From: Aurelia coerulea
Lineage: Eukaryota; Cnidaria; Scyphozoa; Semaeostomeae; Ulmaridae
Direction: 5' to 3'
Length of the DNA: 64,000 nucleotides
Assembly (NCBI GenBank): GCA_039566865.1
Contig: CM076944.1
Location: 10,314,501 to 10,378,500 of the forward strand
Under the pieces are notes generated by a model, which searched no databases, was not told the DNA's origin, and saw only the letters and a program-made list of their open reading frames with translations. The translations under genes and the position numbers were made by a program. Below, one piece after another: positions 11,456 to 23,706 of the stretch (positions are counted from its first letter, which is position 1; each line of letters starts with the position of its first letter).

Positions 11456-14400
11456 GTACGCGAGTTTGTATCATAAAATCTTGTTTTACTTTACGGGAAG
11501 AAACTTTCGCGCTTTTATGGCCGAAATTCGCGAAGTTTTATTCCGTGAAATTTCCAAAAATGTCAATATAAACAAGGACAGATTTTGTAAGACAATAGCA
11601 TGAGCTTTTTTTGATTGACACCGCAATTCAAAGCGATTAGCGATCGCAGACAAAGGAAATTCTCTCAACCATTAATTCAAACCAAGCAAAGCCGCAAAAG
11701 TTTCTCTGAAACCTAGGTAGCTAGCTCGCTAATTGTGCATTCTATAAATTGTTTTAAGAGCGAACATGAGCATAGATCGAAAGAAGAAGGATATATCTAC
11801 ACATCTATCTCGGGCATTTTATTTATTTGGTTCAAAAGCCGATTGGGAGGCGATTCAATTATCTAAGTACTTACTGCTCTGCTTCTGAACCAAATAAAAA
11901 AATGCCCGAGAGATGTGTCGATATATTCTTCTTCTTTCGATATATGCTCATGTTTGCTCTCAAAAACAATTTCTGGAATGCACAACGATTGCGCTAGCTA
12001 CCTGGGTTTCAAAGAAACTTTTGCGGCTTTGTTTGTATTCAATTACTGGTGTAGGAAATTTCCTTTGTCTGCGATCGCAAATCGCTTTGAATTCAGGTGT
12101 CAACAAAATCAACTCATGCTCTTGTCTGACAAAATCTGTCCTTGTTATTCATACATGAAAGTCGTTATTCTTCAATTGCCCAAATTGCTGCAATAGTTCA
12201 TTTCCAGGGTACTGCTGGTTCAATGTGGAAGTAAAAAATAAGGCGATCAACGACCAATCAAAGTGCTTCGTTCCCGTTTTACTGAATGGACCAAGAATAA
12301 CTTCACATGTTTGAAAAATCCTCATGTGGAGAATAATTTATAAATTGGAATGTATCACAGTTTTGTTGCTGAATGGCTGAAGTATTTATTGTGTTTCCCC
12401 CTTGTTTTGCTAAGAATTGTAAATACGGGCAAAATTGGATTTATAAATATTCCTTCACTTCAAAATGCATGAAAAAGGCATAAGTTATTTCCTCGCTTTG
12501 AGCAATATGCAAACCCAGTTCATTTCCCACAAGGCTTAAAAAGTGATTTATAAACGCAATTATCAGGTCATACACATATTTTTTATAAGAAACTCAACTC
12601 TCAGACCGCCGAGAAATCAAGAAACTCAAGTACTGTGCAAATGTATCTTAAGAAACTATCTATTTTATTAAAGGTAATCCTTTGCATATTTTTAATTTAT
12701 TTTCACTTGGTTCTCGTGTTAGATTTCTTGGAAAGTGCACGAGCAATATCTAAAGATTGGACAGGCTTTTTCGAAATGTTCGAGATGGCACAGGATGGCA
12801 CAGGAAATAAATATGACGACTATTATGGAACCTTTAGGAAACTCATAAGAAAGTCTGAGTTCTCACAATCTGATGATTTTAAAAAAATGTCTGGTACTGG
12901 CGAAAATTCTTGGTTTCCTATAAAAAGTTCGTACACGGAACGGGACGATTGCGTATTGGTTTTTTTCTTTTCGCACGGGAATGCAATCGTTCAATTCTAC
13001 AAAAACGTTAGTTGGGATCTTTCCGTTATTTCAAATAACAAAAATACCCTCGCGTATGCTGTTAGAGCAAAATCTGATCGTTCCGTTTTTTGGACCAGTT
13101 CTACAACTGATCGCCTGTTCACACGGGAACGAAACGGAACGATTGCGTATAGTTTTTGAATGATGTTGTTTGAAGCGTTCCCGTATGACCCGCAAGCGTT
13201 CGTTCCACTGTTGGGAACAGAACGAAATGGAACGGAACGGAACGATTGCATTCCCGTGTGCGAGGCCTGAACTTCACCTGTGCTTCCAATACTCAGAAAA
13301 ATAGAAGAAAAATGAGATGAATGCTTCAGCCCTTCAGGTATCAACAAAATTTTGATCGATTCAAAGATTTGAAGTATGCTCCGTTTTAAAAATTGTCATA
13401 CATGTGCAATTCATCATCATCATCGTCATCATCATCAATAATTTATTTAATGTAGGCTAAGTAAAATAAAAAGAATAGCTAAATTACAGCTAATTTAGGC
13501 CTACTTTACAAAAATTCACAAAATTTACAAATTAATTCCTAAAGCTAATCAATAAAAACATTTAGTGGATTATATACAAGATAAAATTCGTCTTCTTATT
13601 AGTGACCTTGGGATTCATATTCTGGCCGTTAATGAGACTAAAATTGATGATAAAATAGACAATGATCTTGTCAGTATTGAGGGCTATTCGATTAAGAGAA
13701 GTGATCGTAACCGCAATGGTGGAGGTGTAGCTTTGTATGTAAAAGACGCATCTTTTGATAAAGTCACTGTCAGGACGGACCTTCCACTATCCAATTTAGA
13801 AGGTATATGTATTGAGGTGAAACCTGTGAAGGCTGCACCGTTTCTTGTTATGTCGTGGTACCGTCCTCCTGACGCGTCAGTTGAAATCTTTCGTCAACTG
13901 GAAGAGTGTTTACAGGTTCTCGACAAGGAGAACAGGGATATAATCCTCCTTGGCGACACAAACTGTGATTTTTTACCAATAGTTTCTGGGGCTGAGGATA
14001 CTTGTACCCCCGATAACCTTCCACCACATTCGAAGAACTTACTTGACATTTATGATCGTTTCGGTCTAAAACAGTTGATCAAAAGAAGTACAAGGGAAAC
14101 TCTTACAACTGCCACTCTGATTGATCATATTGCCACAACTAATAAAGCTTTTATAGTAGAATCTGGTGTTTATGAGACAACTATAAGTGATAACTATTTG
14201 GTCTACTGTGTTAAAAGATTTAGAGATACTGCTAAAAAACAGCACAAAAACATTTCCACTCGGCAAATGAAAAATTTCAACGAAGAAAACTTTCTTAGTG
14301 ATCTTCAGCAAATTGACTGGAAAAGCATTGTTTCAAATACCGATGATATCAACCTCATCGTTGAGCAATGGACAAATATGTTCTCGTTGATTCTTGAAAA

Positions 14401-17400
14401 ACATGCTCCTTTACGCTGCAGGAGGGTTTCAGAAAAGTTTTGCCCCTGGTTGACGAAGGATTTCAAACGTTTGTCTGCTACAAGAGACAGGTTAAAATTG
14501 GCAGCTGTACGTTCAAAGTCCAAAATTTTGATGGATGCTTATAAACAAACGAGAAATAGGGTCAATAGATTAAACGAAGATTTAAAGCGCGACTATTTTA
14601 CAAATAAGATTGCCCTTTCCCAAGGTGATCTTAAAAACACTTGGAAAACCATTATCATGGTTCTCAATAAGAAATCAAAAACGACTCAAATTCAGTCGCT
14701 TGATGTTGATGGTAAGCATGTTACCGATAATAATGCTGTTGCTCAGACAATGAATGATTTCTTTTGTGATATTGGCAAATCTCTTAGTGAAAAAATTCCA
14801 CAGAAAGCCAACCCCCTTGTTGAAGATAAGCTGGAAGTGAACCCTGAAAATTTACAGTTTAAATTACAAGCCTTTGATGTTCCTCAGATAAAAAAGGTTT
14901 TTGGTAAATTCAAAACGTCCAAGGGTTTCGGTCCTGATGGCATTGCTAACCATTTCCTAAAGATCGCATTCTCTGTCATTGCAGAATCTCTCTGTGACAT
15001 TTTCAACCTCTCAATTGCCACTGGAGTTTTTCCTGAAAATTGGAAAACTGCAAGGGTTGCCCCAATCTTTAAAAGTGGAGAAAAAACAATCGTTCCAATT
15101 ATAGACCGATTTCTGTGCTCCCATTTCTGGCAAGACTCTTTGAGATATTGATTTTCAACCAACTATATGATTATCTAGACAAAAATAAACTTCTGTATTC
15201 TGGCCAATCAGGTTTTAGAGCTCTGAATTCCACTGTAACTTGCTTGCTTTCTGGCACTAATGACTGGCACATTAATATTGAGCGTGGAAAATTTACAGGA
15301 AACATTTTCATTGATTTGAAAAAGGCTTTTGATACTGTTGATCATGCCATACTTATTCAAAAGCTATCTAAGTACGGAATTCAGGGTCTTGAGCTTCAAT
15401 GGTTCAAATCGTATCTCAGCAGTAGGCAGCAATTCACTAAGGTTAATGGAGTGGAATCTGACATCGGAAGCATCAACTGTGGTGTTTCACAAGGCTCTAG
15501 TTTAGGTCCGCTACTCTTCCTAATCTATATAAATGATCTGCCATTCGCCTTGAAAAACTGCAAAGTTACGATGTACGCCGAAGATACTAGCATATCCTAT
15601 TCCTGTAAGAGCATTGAGGATCTAACTAAAACGCTCAACAACGAATTGAAATGTTTGAAAGAATGGCTTCAGGGCAATAAATTGCCTTTGAATGTAATCA
15701 AGACTCAGGCAATGGTAATCGGATCTAGACCAAATCTTAAAAAGATTGGTGAAAACACTGTGGATTCTCCTGCATTTGTTATCGATGATTCCCCTGTAGA
15801 ACTCGTCGACAGTATTAAGTATCTTGGTGTCCAAGTTGACCAGTACCTCGTGTGGGACGAGCAAATTAAATCTGTTCAAGCCAAAGTCTCCCGCTCGTTA
15901 GGTTTTTTAAAATATGCAAAGAAATTTTTGCCAAAAACTGTACTTTGCAAATTATATAGAGGTATTGTAGAGCCCCATTTTCGGTACTGCTGTTCTGTGT
16001 GGGGGAACTGTGCAGAGTTCCGACTGGTTAAGCTTCAAAAATTGCAGAATCGTGCCGCTAGAATTATTACAAATAGCAGCTACGATGCTCCTGTCGAAGC
16101 TTTGATTACAGAGTTAAAATGGCCAACTGTGCGGGATATGATCAGAAGTGAGACTGCAATAACTGTATGTAAATCTGTTAATAGTCTCGCGCCTGATTAT
16201 CTCTCGCATTTATTTGTTAGAAATTCTGATCGCAATATTATCAACCTTAGAAATGCCGAAACTGACTTGCTAGTGCCATTCATGAAAACTAGTAATGGAC
16301 AGAAAGCGTTCGCATTTCGTGGAGCAAAAATCTGGAATGATCTCAGCCGCGAGGCCAAGCAAGCTCCCTCTTTATCTTCTTTTAAGAACAAGATAAAGGG
16401 TTTGTTGTAAATTTATTGTAAATAGTTGTAGATAAATTATTTATGATTGTAATTAGTTTCCTTTTCCCGTTATTAATTTTAGTAGATTTTTTAATTTGTA
16501 AAGTTTTTGGCACGGCCCCCTGAAAATCAGTCATACTGACTGACGGGGCTACCGTGCATAAATAATTTTAAAATGAAAAATAAAATGAAAATGAAAAATG
16601 AAATAAAAGCATGCCTTCCCTACGAGGTACGGAGTGACGCCCACCTCCCAGAGAGACGGCGGACACGCCGCGCGAGGGAACCCCCACACGCATATCCTAA
16701 GCTGCGGTCGCCGCTAGGGAGCAATTCCCCAGTTCAACCGCAGCCCAGTGCCTGCATCGTGAAGGGGACCTCACATCCCGCACAGCACATCCCCCATCCC
16801 AACGGGAAGCAGCGCACCGCCCCCATCCTCGCGAGAAGGCCCATGAAATGTTTATCATGTTAGAAACCCAACTCTTGGAATGTATGTTTTGCAGAGCCTA
16901 CAGTTGCATTTTTCGCCATTCCAACATCTAATTCGTTTTTTGAAAATAGGAAGGGTGCTTGATCGTTTTATTTCGTGCGGTAAAAACTGCCAAAGTTTAT
17001 TTCCAAGGTAGGCTATGGTCTCAACTCCAAAGGACGTGGTTCGCACCTTTGGAATTTGAGCGTCATTGCCATGCCTTAGGTTGCAGCTAATACCTCTCTC
17101 CATAAAAATATCCTTCATGAAAGGTGGATTTAGATCAGACTTTGTTTTAAAAATTTCGGTCATAAGCAACTGTAGGTTTCTTACATGGATGGGCACCGAA
17201 TTGCTTTGTTCCAGGAGAGAACCAAAATCACTTCCGTGATCCTTGTACGCAATGCGCAGTGCCCTTTCGTGAACATGATTTATTCTATAATTCGTTTTGG
17301 TCCACCCCGGTAGATTTCATATCTCGAACGCAATGTATTGCAGCATTATCTCATTTTATTAAACCCAAAAAAAATGCATTTTATCACATTTCAGGAGAGC

Positions 17401-20400
17401 GGAGGGTAAACTTCGAAGAGTTTATTCCAATTTTCCATACCTATCAGGCAAAGAAACCAGCGGGAAATTATGAGAGCTTTGTGGAAGCTTTCAGAGTCTT
17501 TGACAGAGATGGAAATGGATTGATCTCTTCTGCGGAAATACGACACATGCTGACAAGCTTAGGTGAGTTCAGTCAATACATACAGTATTCCATTTTTGCG
17601 AAATGCGAAATATTGTTGGAGAAAGCGCATTATTGCCATGCAAAAAATCAATCAAATTAGTACCCTTGTAATCATGTGATGGATTTTACGAGAAATGGTT
17701 TGCATTTTGCAGAATATTTCTAAATCGTCTATTTCATCCTTTTTTCCTTGCACCTTCAATCCAGCATATGTGAAAGACTTTCCCATTGGTAAAATGTGCA
17801 GATGGATTTGATCTCTATGATTATATCCCAATCCATTATTGTTGCACCATACTGGATGCACAATTTTGCCATGCACTTGAAATTATGGCTCCTGGACAAG
17901 ATTTTTCGGTAATTGATAAAAACACCTTGCTCCAAATAGGCGTTTTCAGGCTGATCTCTGGCAAGAAAGAGCCTAATGGCTGATATTCCGGGAAAAAATT
18001 CGGGCTCTGAAAGAGAAAGAAGAAATTTAAACTGAAAAAGAAATAAAGAATAAACTGAAAGTAGAAATTTAAAAATCAATTGAAAACTAAATTTTGCCTG
18101 TTGTCAGATAAAACTTTTCGGAGATTTCTGAACTTTGGTTTCAAAGAAAGCAACCTACAGTAAATCCCCGCATATAAGAACCTAAAAAAAAGAACCTACA
18201 GGCTGTTTTTCCTAACTTATGCACCTTGTAATTAAGAACCTGTTTCAGTTTGAGAAAAATATGTTCTTATAGCAGGGGTAGCAAAGTTGATTTTGGATTG
18301 TCAGTGTTAAGTTCATTTTTGTCCCAGTGGGCTTTTAATGTTTGAATCTCCTCCCCTGCTGTTTGAAAGCTTAGCATTGGTTATTAGGTATATTATAACC
18401 TTGCCAAAACAAATAATAGGGCTGAAAATCATTGATGAAGGTTCTAAAATGGCCTACGCAAGGTACTCTTCAAATGAGAACCATTATACCTTGAAACTTG
18501 GCTTAGTACCTTTAAAATAAGAACCTATTTCAGCCTAGCTCTCAAAAAAGTAGGTTCTTATATGCGGGGATTTACTTTATTTAATGACGTCTCTCTCAGA
18601 ATGGCCAGTGTTTGCCTCTTCCGTGTGTTACCAATAGCAATGCACAAGCTTTATGTAATAGTCAGCGAAGTTTTGAAAGCTCCTTTTCATTACTTGCCTC
18701 ATATTCTGCTTGCAGCCTCTTGCCTCGGACTGAACAATATCTTCGCAAAGGTCTGTTAGAAAACGTACATGGATCACTCCTAACGTCTATCTCAAATTAG
18801 ATGTCATCTGAGATTTGCGATGATGCAAAAGTATCTGCTTGTTTCATCATTTTATGAAGCACTTTAGTTTGCTAAGCTGAGGCTTAAGGACGATATACCC
18901 CCTAGCTCTCCTTGCCTTGGGCCTGTTCACACCTCTTATATTGTTCACTTCCATTCATAATAATACGGTTTCTTCATGCAGGAGAAAGACTAAGTGAAGG
19001 GGACATCGATACACTACTACAAGGAATGGAAGATAATTCAGGAAAAGTAAATTATGAAGGTAAGAGATTTCGAGAATAGAAAACTTGATACAAATAGGAA
19101 TCCGTCGTTTGCAACGTGTCCCTAAAAAATTATTGTATCTTGTTGGGGCGGCACATGGGTTCGTCCAAATTGATCGGTTGTTGTCGGTCAAATTGATCAG
19201 GTTTGCCGAATTATACTGAAATTAAAGTTTATCTGCATATATTGCAATTTTAAAAATCCTTATGTAGCAAGGAAATTAGGCTGTTCAGTGAGGGACAGCC
19301 GAATATTGGCTAAAAGGTCCAATTTTTCATGATATCTAATCGACTCATTTGACACTGCATAAAATCGGCACGAAATCGGCAAAATGTTTTATCATCCAAG
19401 TTCTGATATTCCAGAGGTTCAATTGGCTGTTTTGCACGACTTGTGGCTCTTTAAGAGATTTCACTGTGCCAAAATTTAACCCACCAGTTCGTACGGTGCA
19501 CATTGTGGATGACAGGTCCATTCTGATTGTTGAGAACAGGAAGCTCATGCAGTCTTGACGGGAGTGACGACGAAATTACGGCGGAAGGTACCGCAGGCAC
19601 AGTTCAAATGCTGCTCGATCGAAGAAGTTTTTCAAGGACCTGATCAACACATTATTTGGTGGCGCATGGTAAAACTGCAATGTGGCGATTTGGGAAAATG
19701 CTTCAAAACAAGCAAAAAGCTATTTTCCAGATCGGTGATACAATAAATTGTTGATTTGCGCTTTTTAGCCGACCCGGTCCTTTCTTTGTGACTCTACTGT
19801 ATTGTTTACTGCCTCGTGCAGCAGTGGTTCAAACAGGTAGTGCGCTGGCGTACCGTTGAAGGTTGGTGATTGTAGTCCCCACCCTGGCAGCAACCTGCTA
19901 CCGAGAGCGAGAAGAGTCGGTAACTCTCTGTAAGTCAAGGTTAAAGAAACCAAATGTGTGGTCACATCGAGAGGAAGGATCCAGCTAATGTTTCAAAAAG
20001 CTTAGCTTCTCAGTGTTTCGAAAAGCTGCCCTCGGATGCTACAATTGCTGCCAAAAGTCCTTGGAACACTTAGGCCATAAGACACTCTTTCCAAATTTTA
20101 TCCATAGCGATTGGTTGAAGCAACTATATTGATTTGCATTTTGCAAGCTCGTTGTCCTAGCATTCCATCAGAGTTTTTAATAGATAAAATGGGCTCAGGT
20201 CTGGTTTACCCATTTCAGGTCATGTGACCTTATTCTTGGGAAGTACTAGTATTATACTGCTTTTTGCATTCACGGCACAAGTTTTTTTAAATAATTCAAA
20301 AGTTGTTTTTTCAAGAGATTGATCACTTGACCTAATGTGTGTGTTTAAACATATGTTAGCCGATTTTGTCTATCTCCCTGTCATCCCATTTTATCGTCAC

Positions 20401-20590
20401 AGAACAACATTGTTACTGCCCTGGGTACTAGAGGTTTTCAGAGGCTCTGGTACACAGAATCAGGTGTTCCAAGACTTTTAGCAGGTGTTGTATGTGGAAG
20501 CAACCAAACGAAAACAACAGTATTTTGTGATTTCTAATACCATCCTTGTGTTTCATTTCAGAGTTTGTCCGCAAGGTTATGGATGGTTGA
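11315..20590 (+). CDS. Myosin essential light chain, gene A (5' exons not found)
   Basis: Four exons, 11315-11455, 17395-17562, 18982-19059 and 20562-20590, join in frame with AG/GT borders and every internal junction in phase 1. The joined protein reads from the first EF-hand to a VMDG C-terminus. It resembles the MYL6-type essential light chain, which binds the myosin heavy-chain neck; the key match is the [15 protein letters not shown] segment followed by a RHMLTSLGE block. EF loop 1 ends in Gln instead of Glu, so it is probably not a calcium site. EF loop 3 ([12 protein letters not shown]) is canonical. The exon borders equal those of ELC-B on the opposite strand. The start codon and the N-terminal ~10 residues were not found upstream. 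The second intron, nearly 6 kb, holds a dead LINE and several foldbacks. Confidence 0.88.
11572..12147. mobile_element. Foldback MITE, AACAAGGACAGATTTTGT family
   Basis: The left end AACAAGGACAGATTTTGT is mirrored at the right end by ACAAAATCTGTCCTTGTT. The arms match over most of about 575 bp with a centre near 11850, including inverted GGCATTTTATTTATTTGG / CAAATAAAAAAATGCC. Related copies lie at 22780-23360 (nested in another MITE) and 56540-56872 (one half). It sits in an ELC-A intron. Confidence 0.75.
12972..13262. mobile_element. Foldback element, CGCACGGGAATGCAATCGTTC ends
   Basis: CGCACGGGAATGCAATCGTT at 12972 is mirrored by GAACGATTGCATTCCCGTGTGCG ending at 13262, and inner GGAACG repeats are also inverted. 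A 174-codon open frame over 12635-13159 runs into this palindrome and is probably not a gene. Confidence 0.6.
13410..13440. repeat. ATC microsatellite
   Basis: An imperfect (ATC)n run just upstream of the LINE, typical of simple sequence at a retrotransposon edge. Confidence 0.7.
13440..16610 (+). mobile_element. CR1/Jockey-like LINE, 5'-truncated
   Basis: The unit holding the broken ORF2. The 3' UTR contains a hairpin (16510-16558: GCACGG-CCCC arms mirrored by GGGGC-CCGTGC) followed by an A-rich tail built of AAAATGAAA-like units to about 16610. Structured 3' ends of this kind are used for template recognition in this class. It lies in the second ELC-A intron. Confidence 0.8.
13565..16410 (+). 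pseudogene. Non-LTR retrotransposon endonuclease/RT, disabled
   Basis: Two frames, 13565-15151 and 15115-16410, together make an ORF2 with an apurinic-type endonuclease and reverse transcriptase of the CR1/Jockey-like group. Visible endonuclease motifs are NETKID, WYRPP, LLGDTN and LIDHI. RT motifs are [22 protein letters not shown] and [12 protein letters not shown]. It is inactive for three reasons: a one-base loss near 15097 breaks the RT frame, the endonuclease SDH is SDN, and the RT box YADD is YAED. The 5' end is truncated: the frame opens after a stop at 13553 without an ATG, and the start of the endonuclease is missing. The C-terminus (WNDLS block near 16335) looks complete. Confidence 0.9.
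16611..17305 (-). pseudogene. 3' remnant of a second LINE, minus strand
   Basis: The minus strand from about 17305 to 16855 encodes the C-terminal part of a non-LTR reverse transcriptase: [17 protein letters not shown], then [31 protein letters not shown] and a final CRLCKTYIP block before a stop at 16855. Everything upstream is gone, so it is a dead 5'-truncated copy. The GC-rich block 16611-16850 downstream of the stop may be its 3' UTR or a separate repeat. It abuts the A-rich tail of the plus-strand LINE, so the two are tail to tail. Confidence 0.75.
17395..17562 (+). CDS. ELC-A exon: linker and EF-hand 3
   Basis: 168 bp between CATTTCAG and GTGAGT. It encodes [14 protein letters not shown], then the canonical calcium loop [12 protein letters not shown] and RHMLTSLG. 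Confidence 0.9.
18158..18577. mobile_element. Pogo-like MITE copy 1
   Basis: 420 bp flanked by TA. The left end CAGTAAATCCCCGCATATAA is mirrored at the right end (TATATGCGGGGATTTACTT). The CAGT start, TA duplication and foldback body fit a non-autonomous pogo/Tc1-mariner element. It lies in an ELC-A intron. Confidence 0.8.
18982..19059 (+). CDS. ELC-A exon: EF-hand 4
   Basis: 78 bp between TTCATGCAG and GTAAGA, coding [20 protein letters not shown]. Exactly the same length as the ELC-B exon at 25897-25974. Confidence 0.88.
19061..20561 (+). other. Last intron of ELC-A
   Basis: Intron with GTAAGA donor and TTTCAG acceptor. I see no gene or clear element; short frames at 19345-19560 on both strands have no recognisable motif. 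Confidence 0.6.
20562..20590 (+). CDS. ELC-A terminal exon
   Basis: 29 bp coding exon after TTTCATTTCAG, giving FVRKVMDG and TGA. The ELC-B terminal exon is also 29 bp. Confidence 0.85.
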
Positions 20591-21520
20591 ATCGATCATT
20601 GCATGGACTTTTTGTAGATGAACTTTAAATTGTAACCTTATGCATCAATTTAGGTAATTAATAATTAGTTAAATTGTAATCATTCTAATTAGCTTGATAA
20701 CCCCCGAGACAGCATTTTCAATTTTTTGTATTTTAACGAGATTTGAAATTCAATACATATTTTTGTTTACATCATGTACTTTTGAAATCTATGAAGAAAT
20801 TTGGTGCAATCCCGTTGCTATTCGCGAGTTTTTGAATATTCGTCTCATTTTGGTACTTTATTTATCTGTGGAACCAAACAGTAGGGTGCAATCGGGGTAT
20901 TTGAGGTCTATTTGATTTTTTCGCTATCAAAGTGAATAACCTGAGTTAAAAGATGAGATCTCATAGCTTTATGAATAGCCTATTGTATTTGACAATCCAA
21001 CACATGGCAAAAGAAAGCGAAGCAAAGGAAAACAATGGTATGTTGGGCTTATCTTTGGCCTATTTATAGACGGGTGCCATATAGCTCAGGTCATTCACTA
21101 TAAAAAACCATCGTAAGTTCAAAATTAGATTCATGGCTCAGTGGGTAGTAAAATCTGTACTTGTAGGAGCTGTTTAAATGTTGTCGAATAATTGTTAGAT
21201 AATTTATAGTGCTTTAATTCAATTTCTAGCAAATAGGCCCGAATTACTCCCGTGGACCGAAATTACCCACCTACCTGACCCTGATGAAACCAATTCCCAA
21301 TAATTTTCGGTAAAATTTCATCATTTACAAACTATCTGTGCCCAAGAAGAAGTTTTACGCTGCTGTTCTTCCTGATGATTGTGCTCGTGTAAGTGACGGC
21401 GGCCTTAACAATCATCTTTCATATGTACTACCAGAATTGCCCGTTCTCCAGCATAGGGCTCAAACCTTTCACATTTTTAAAAAGGTCGGTGCAAAATTCG
21501 ATTGCATTTTTCTTTGAATT
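20591..21520. other. ELC-A 3' flank
   Basis: AT-rich 3' UTR and intergenic sequence. No unambiguous AATAAA was fixed and no gene is visible. Confidence 0.4.
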
Positions 21521-21523
21521 GGA

Positions 21524-21900
21524 TAGCTTGAAAGGAACTTATGGTACTTTGCTGTAAATCTGCCGTGGAAATTTTTCGATATCTTCATTTTTTTCAAAAT
21601 GGCGGCAATTTAATTATTTTTGAAGAAATTCATGGAAGATTTTGAAAAAATTTAAATCATCATAAATCCTAAACTATTAAAGGAAATATTACATAACCTT
21701 CAAGAAAACCATAGTTTATGAAGGCCTATAAGATGGTGGCAAGCAGAAATATGTAACTTTTCTAGTTTAGGATTCAGACATTTGATGACGTCATAGCCTC
21801 AAATTTAATAAACGGCTCCATATTGAAATTAATCGCGATATCAGTCAATTTCCACGGCAAATTTACAGCAAAAACCCCAAGTTCCTTCCAAGTCATCGCA
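21524..21900. mobile_element. Foldback element with TGTAAATCTGCCGTGGAAATT arms
   Basis: The left segment GAACTTATGG...GCTGTAAATCTGCCGTGGAAA is mirrored near 21850-21890 by TTTCCACGGCAAATTTACAG and a following AAGTTCCTTCC. Stem arms are about 60-80 bp with a diverged middle containing TGATGACGTCAT. Confidence 0.55.
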
Positions 21901-22168
21901 GAGATGGCACCCAAAACTGGGTATTATCTACAAACAATCATACCTAAAATTGTAACTTCAAACCAAACAAAACAGGAACCTCAGCTTCGTTTATAAATCT
22001 TTACTCAAAACTGATATATTATTCAAATCATATGAGTATGCTGGGGGAAATGTAGAAACACACCCATAACTGTGGGGTTCGCACATACCCGTCCTCCATT
22101 TTGGGCACCTCCACCCCTTGGCCGAAATCTGTTGTGGTCCGAAACATATCGCAAATTTTCTGCAGTAT

Positions 22169-22225
22169 ACCGGATGCGCCAAAAAACTATCCGATTTTGA
22201 CAGGCCATGATTTATGATGATTTAT
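22169..22225 (+). repeat. Solo end of the CCGGGTGCGCC MITE
   Basis: TA-CCGGATGCGCCAAAAAACTA followed by GACAGGCCATGATTTATGAT resembles the first ~50 bases of the MITE at 22317. No matching right end is seen, so this is a fragment. Confidence 0.6.
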
Positions 22226-22316
22226 GACGTAAATAGCCATTGCCACCCAGTGTCCTTTGTGAGCCCGCTACGAGTTTAGGCTGTCTGAAAATCAAATTTG
22301 GCCTAAATGGAAACTA

Positions 22317-23516
22317 CCGGGTGCGCCAAAATAAACTATGCACGTTTGGCAGGCCACAATAAATCATACACTGGGCCGATTTTGAAGATTTATGACTTAA
22401 CCTGTAGCAGAAAGCCTGAATTAGATTCTAGGATTTTTTGCAAATGCTTTGTTTTCAGTTTTTAGAGCTAGACGCGAGTTTCTTAAATGTTTTGTTTTCA
22501 AAAACACTGAAAACGATAAAAAAACGTCGATCAAATTTTCTAAAGAATCGTTATGAATGGACAAAGAGAAAATTTGTTCGTGGTGATTTGGGATTTAGAA
22601 ATCGATTAATTGTATCTTTTAATTGTATCGATTGATTAATCGATTTCTAAATCCCAAATCACCATGAACAAGTTTTCTCTTTGTCCATTCATGTCGATTC
22701 TTTAGAAAATTTGATCGACGCTTTTTGATCGTGTTCAGTGTTTTTGAAAACAAAACTTTTAAGAAACTCGTGTCTACTTTTATTGACACCTAGATACAAA
22801 GCAATTTGTGATTGCAGACAAAGGGAATTCCATGGTCGGTTGGTCAAGACATAAACAAAAACAAAGCAAGCCGCAAAAATTGCCCTGAAACTCGGGTCGC
22901 TAGCTCGCTCGTTGTGCATTCCAGAAATGTTTTTAAGAGTAAATGTTAGCACATATGAAAAGAAGAAGGATGTATCTAAAGTTCTGCCTCGGGCATTTTA
23001 TTTATTTTGCGTAGAAGCCAATCGGGAGGGGATTCAATTCTCGCACTTTTTAGGTGTAATTAAAACACTTACTGCTCAGCTTCTGTATGAAACAAATAAA
23101 ATGCCCGAGGCAGAAGCTTAGATATATCCTTCTTCTTTCGATATGTGCTAATATTTGCTCTTTAAAACCATTTCTGGAATGCACAACGACCGAGCTAGCG
23201 ACCCGGGTTTCAGGGCAATTTTTGTGGCTGGCTTTGTTTTTGTTTATGTCTTGATCAACCGAGCATGGAATTCCCTTTGCCTGCAATTACAAATTGCTTT
23301 GTATCTAGGTGTCAATGAAAAGTAGCGAGTTCTATTGTAACGTTATCTGTCCTTGTTGTCTATAGCTCTAAAAACTGAAAACAAAACACTTCCAAAAAAT
23401 CCTAGAATCTAATTCAGGCTATTTTCTAAAGATAAATTCATGAATCTTCAAAATCGGCCTAGTGTACGATTTATTGTGTCCTGTCAAACGTGCATAGTTT
23501 ATTTTGGCGCACCCGG
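22317..23516. mobile_element. Middle MITE of the nest, CCGGGTGCGCC ends
   Basis: TIR CCGGGTGCGCCAAAATAAAC with TA on both sides (22315-22316, 23517-23518). Arms extend hundreds of bases around an inner AT-rich palindrome near 22630. Length is 1200 bp because another foldback (about 22780-23360) sits in the right arm; the free copy at 47178-47781 is 604 bp. Confidence 0.88.
22780..23360. mobile_element. Innermost foldback of the nest
   Basis: A copy of the family seen at 11572-12147 (shared CTAGCTCGCTCGTTGTGCATTC, GGCATTTTATTTATTT and TGTCCTTGTT). It interrupts the right arm of the middle MITE between GAAACTCGTGTCT and AGCTCTAAAAACTG, which are contiguous in the copy at 47178-47781. Its left terminus seems to have lost about 30 bp. 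Confidence 0.8.
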
Positions 23517-23706
23517 TATAGATCCACAGTGAAGAAGGATAGTTGAGTCTGTACGCAGGCTACAGTGAAGTAGTTGAACTGACAGCAATTGTTTCAAGCA
23601 ATTCAACCACTGCAATGTTGATCCATGGTTGCCGCCAAGACCAAATTTGATTTCAGACAGTCTGAAATTTCAGCGTGTTCGCAAAGGTGACAATGGTTCT
23701 TTAAAG

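Larger units (their letters stand above)
22231..23706. mobile_element. Outer foldback of a three-level nest
   Basis: The left arm (AGCCATTGCCACC ... GGCTGTCTGAAAATCAAATT, to 22316) is mirrored by the right arm (AAATTTGATTTCAGACAGTC ... GGTGACAATGGTTCT, 23640-23706). A related uninterrupted copy lies at 42664-42915. The middle is split by the MITE at 22317-23516. Confidence 0.75.

Noticed and set aside
12635..13159. 174-codon plus-strand frame with a hydrophobic N-terminus
   Set aside because: Its second half runs through a foldback element (12972-13262) and there is no family motif; the frame is probably chance.
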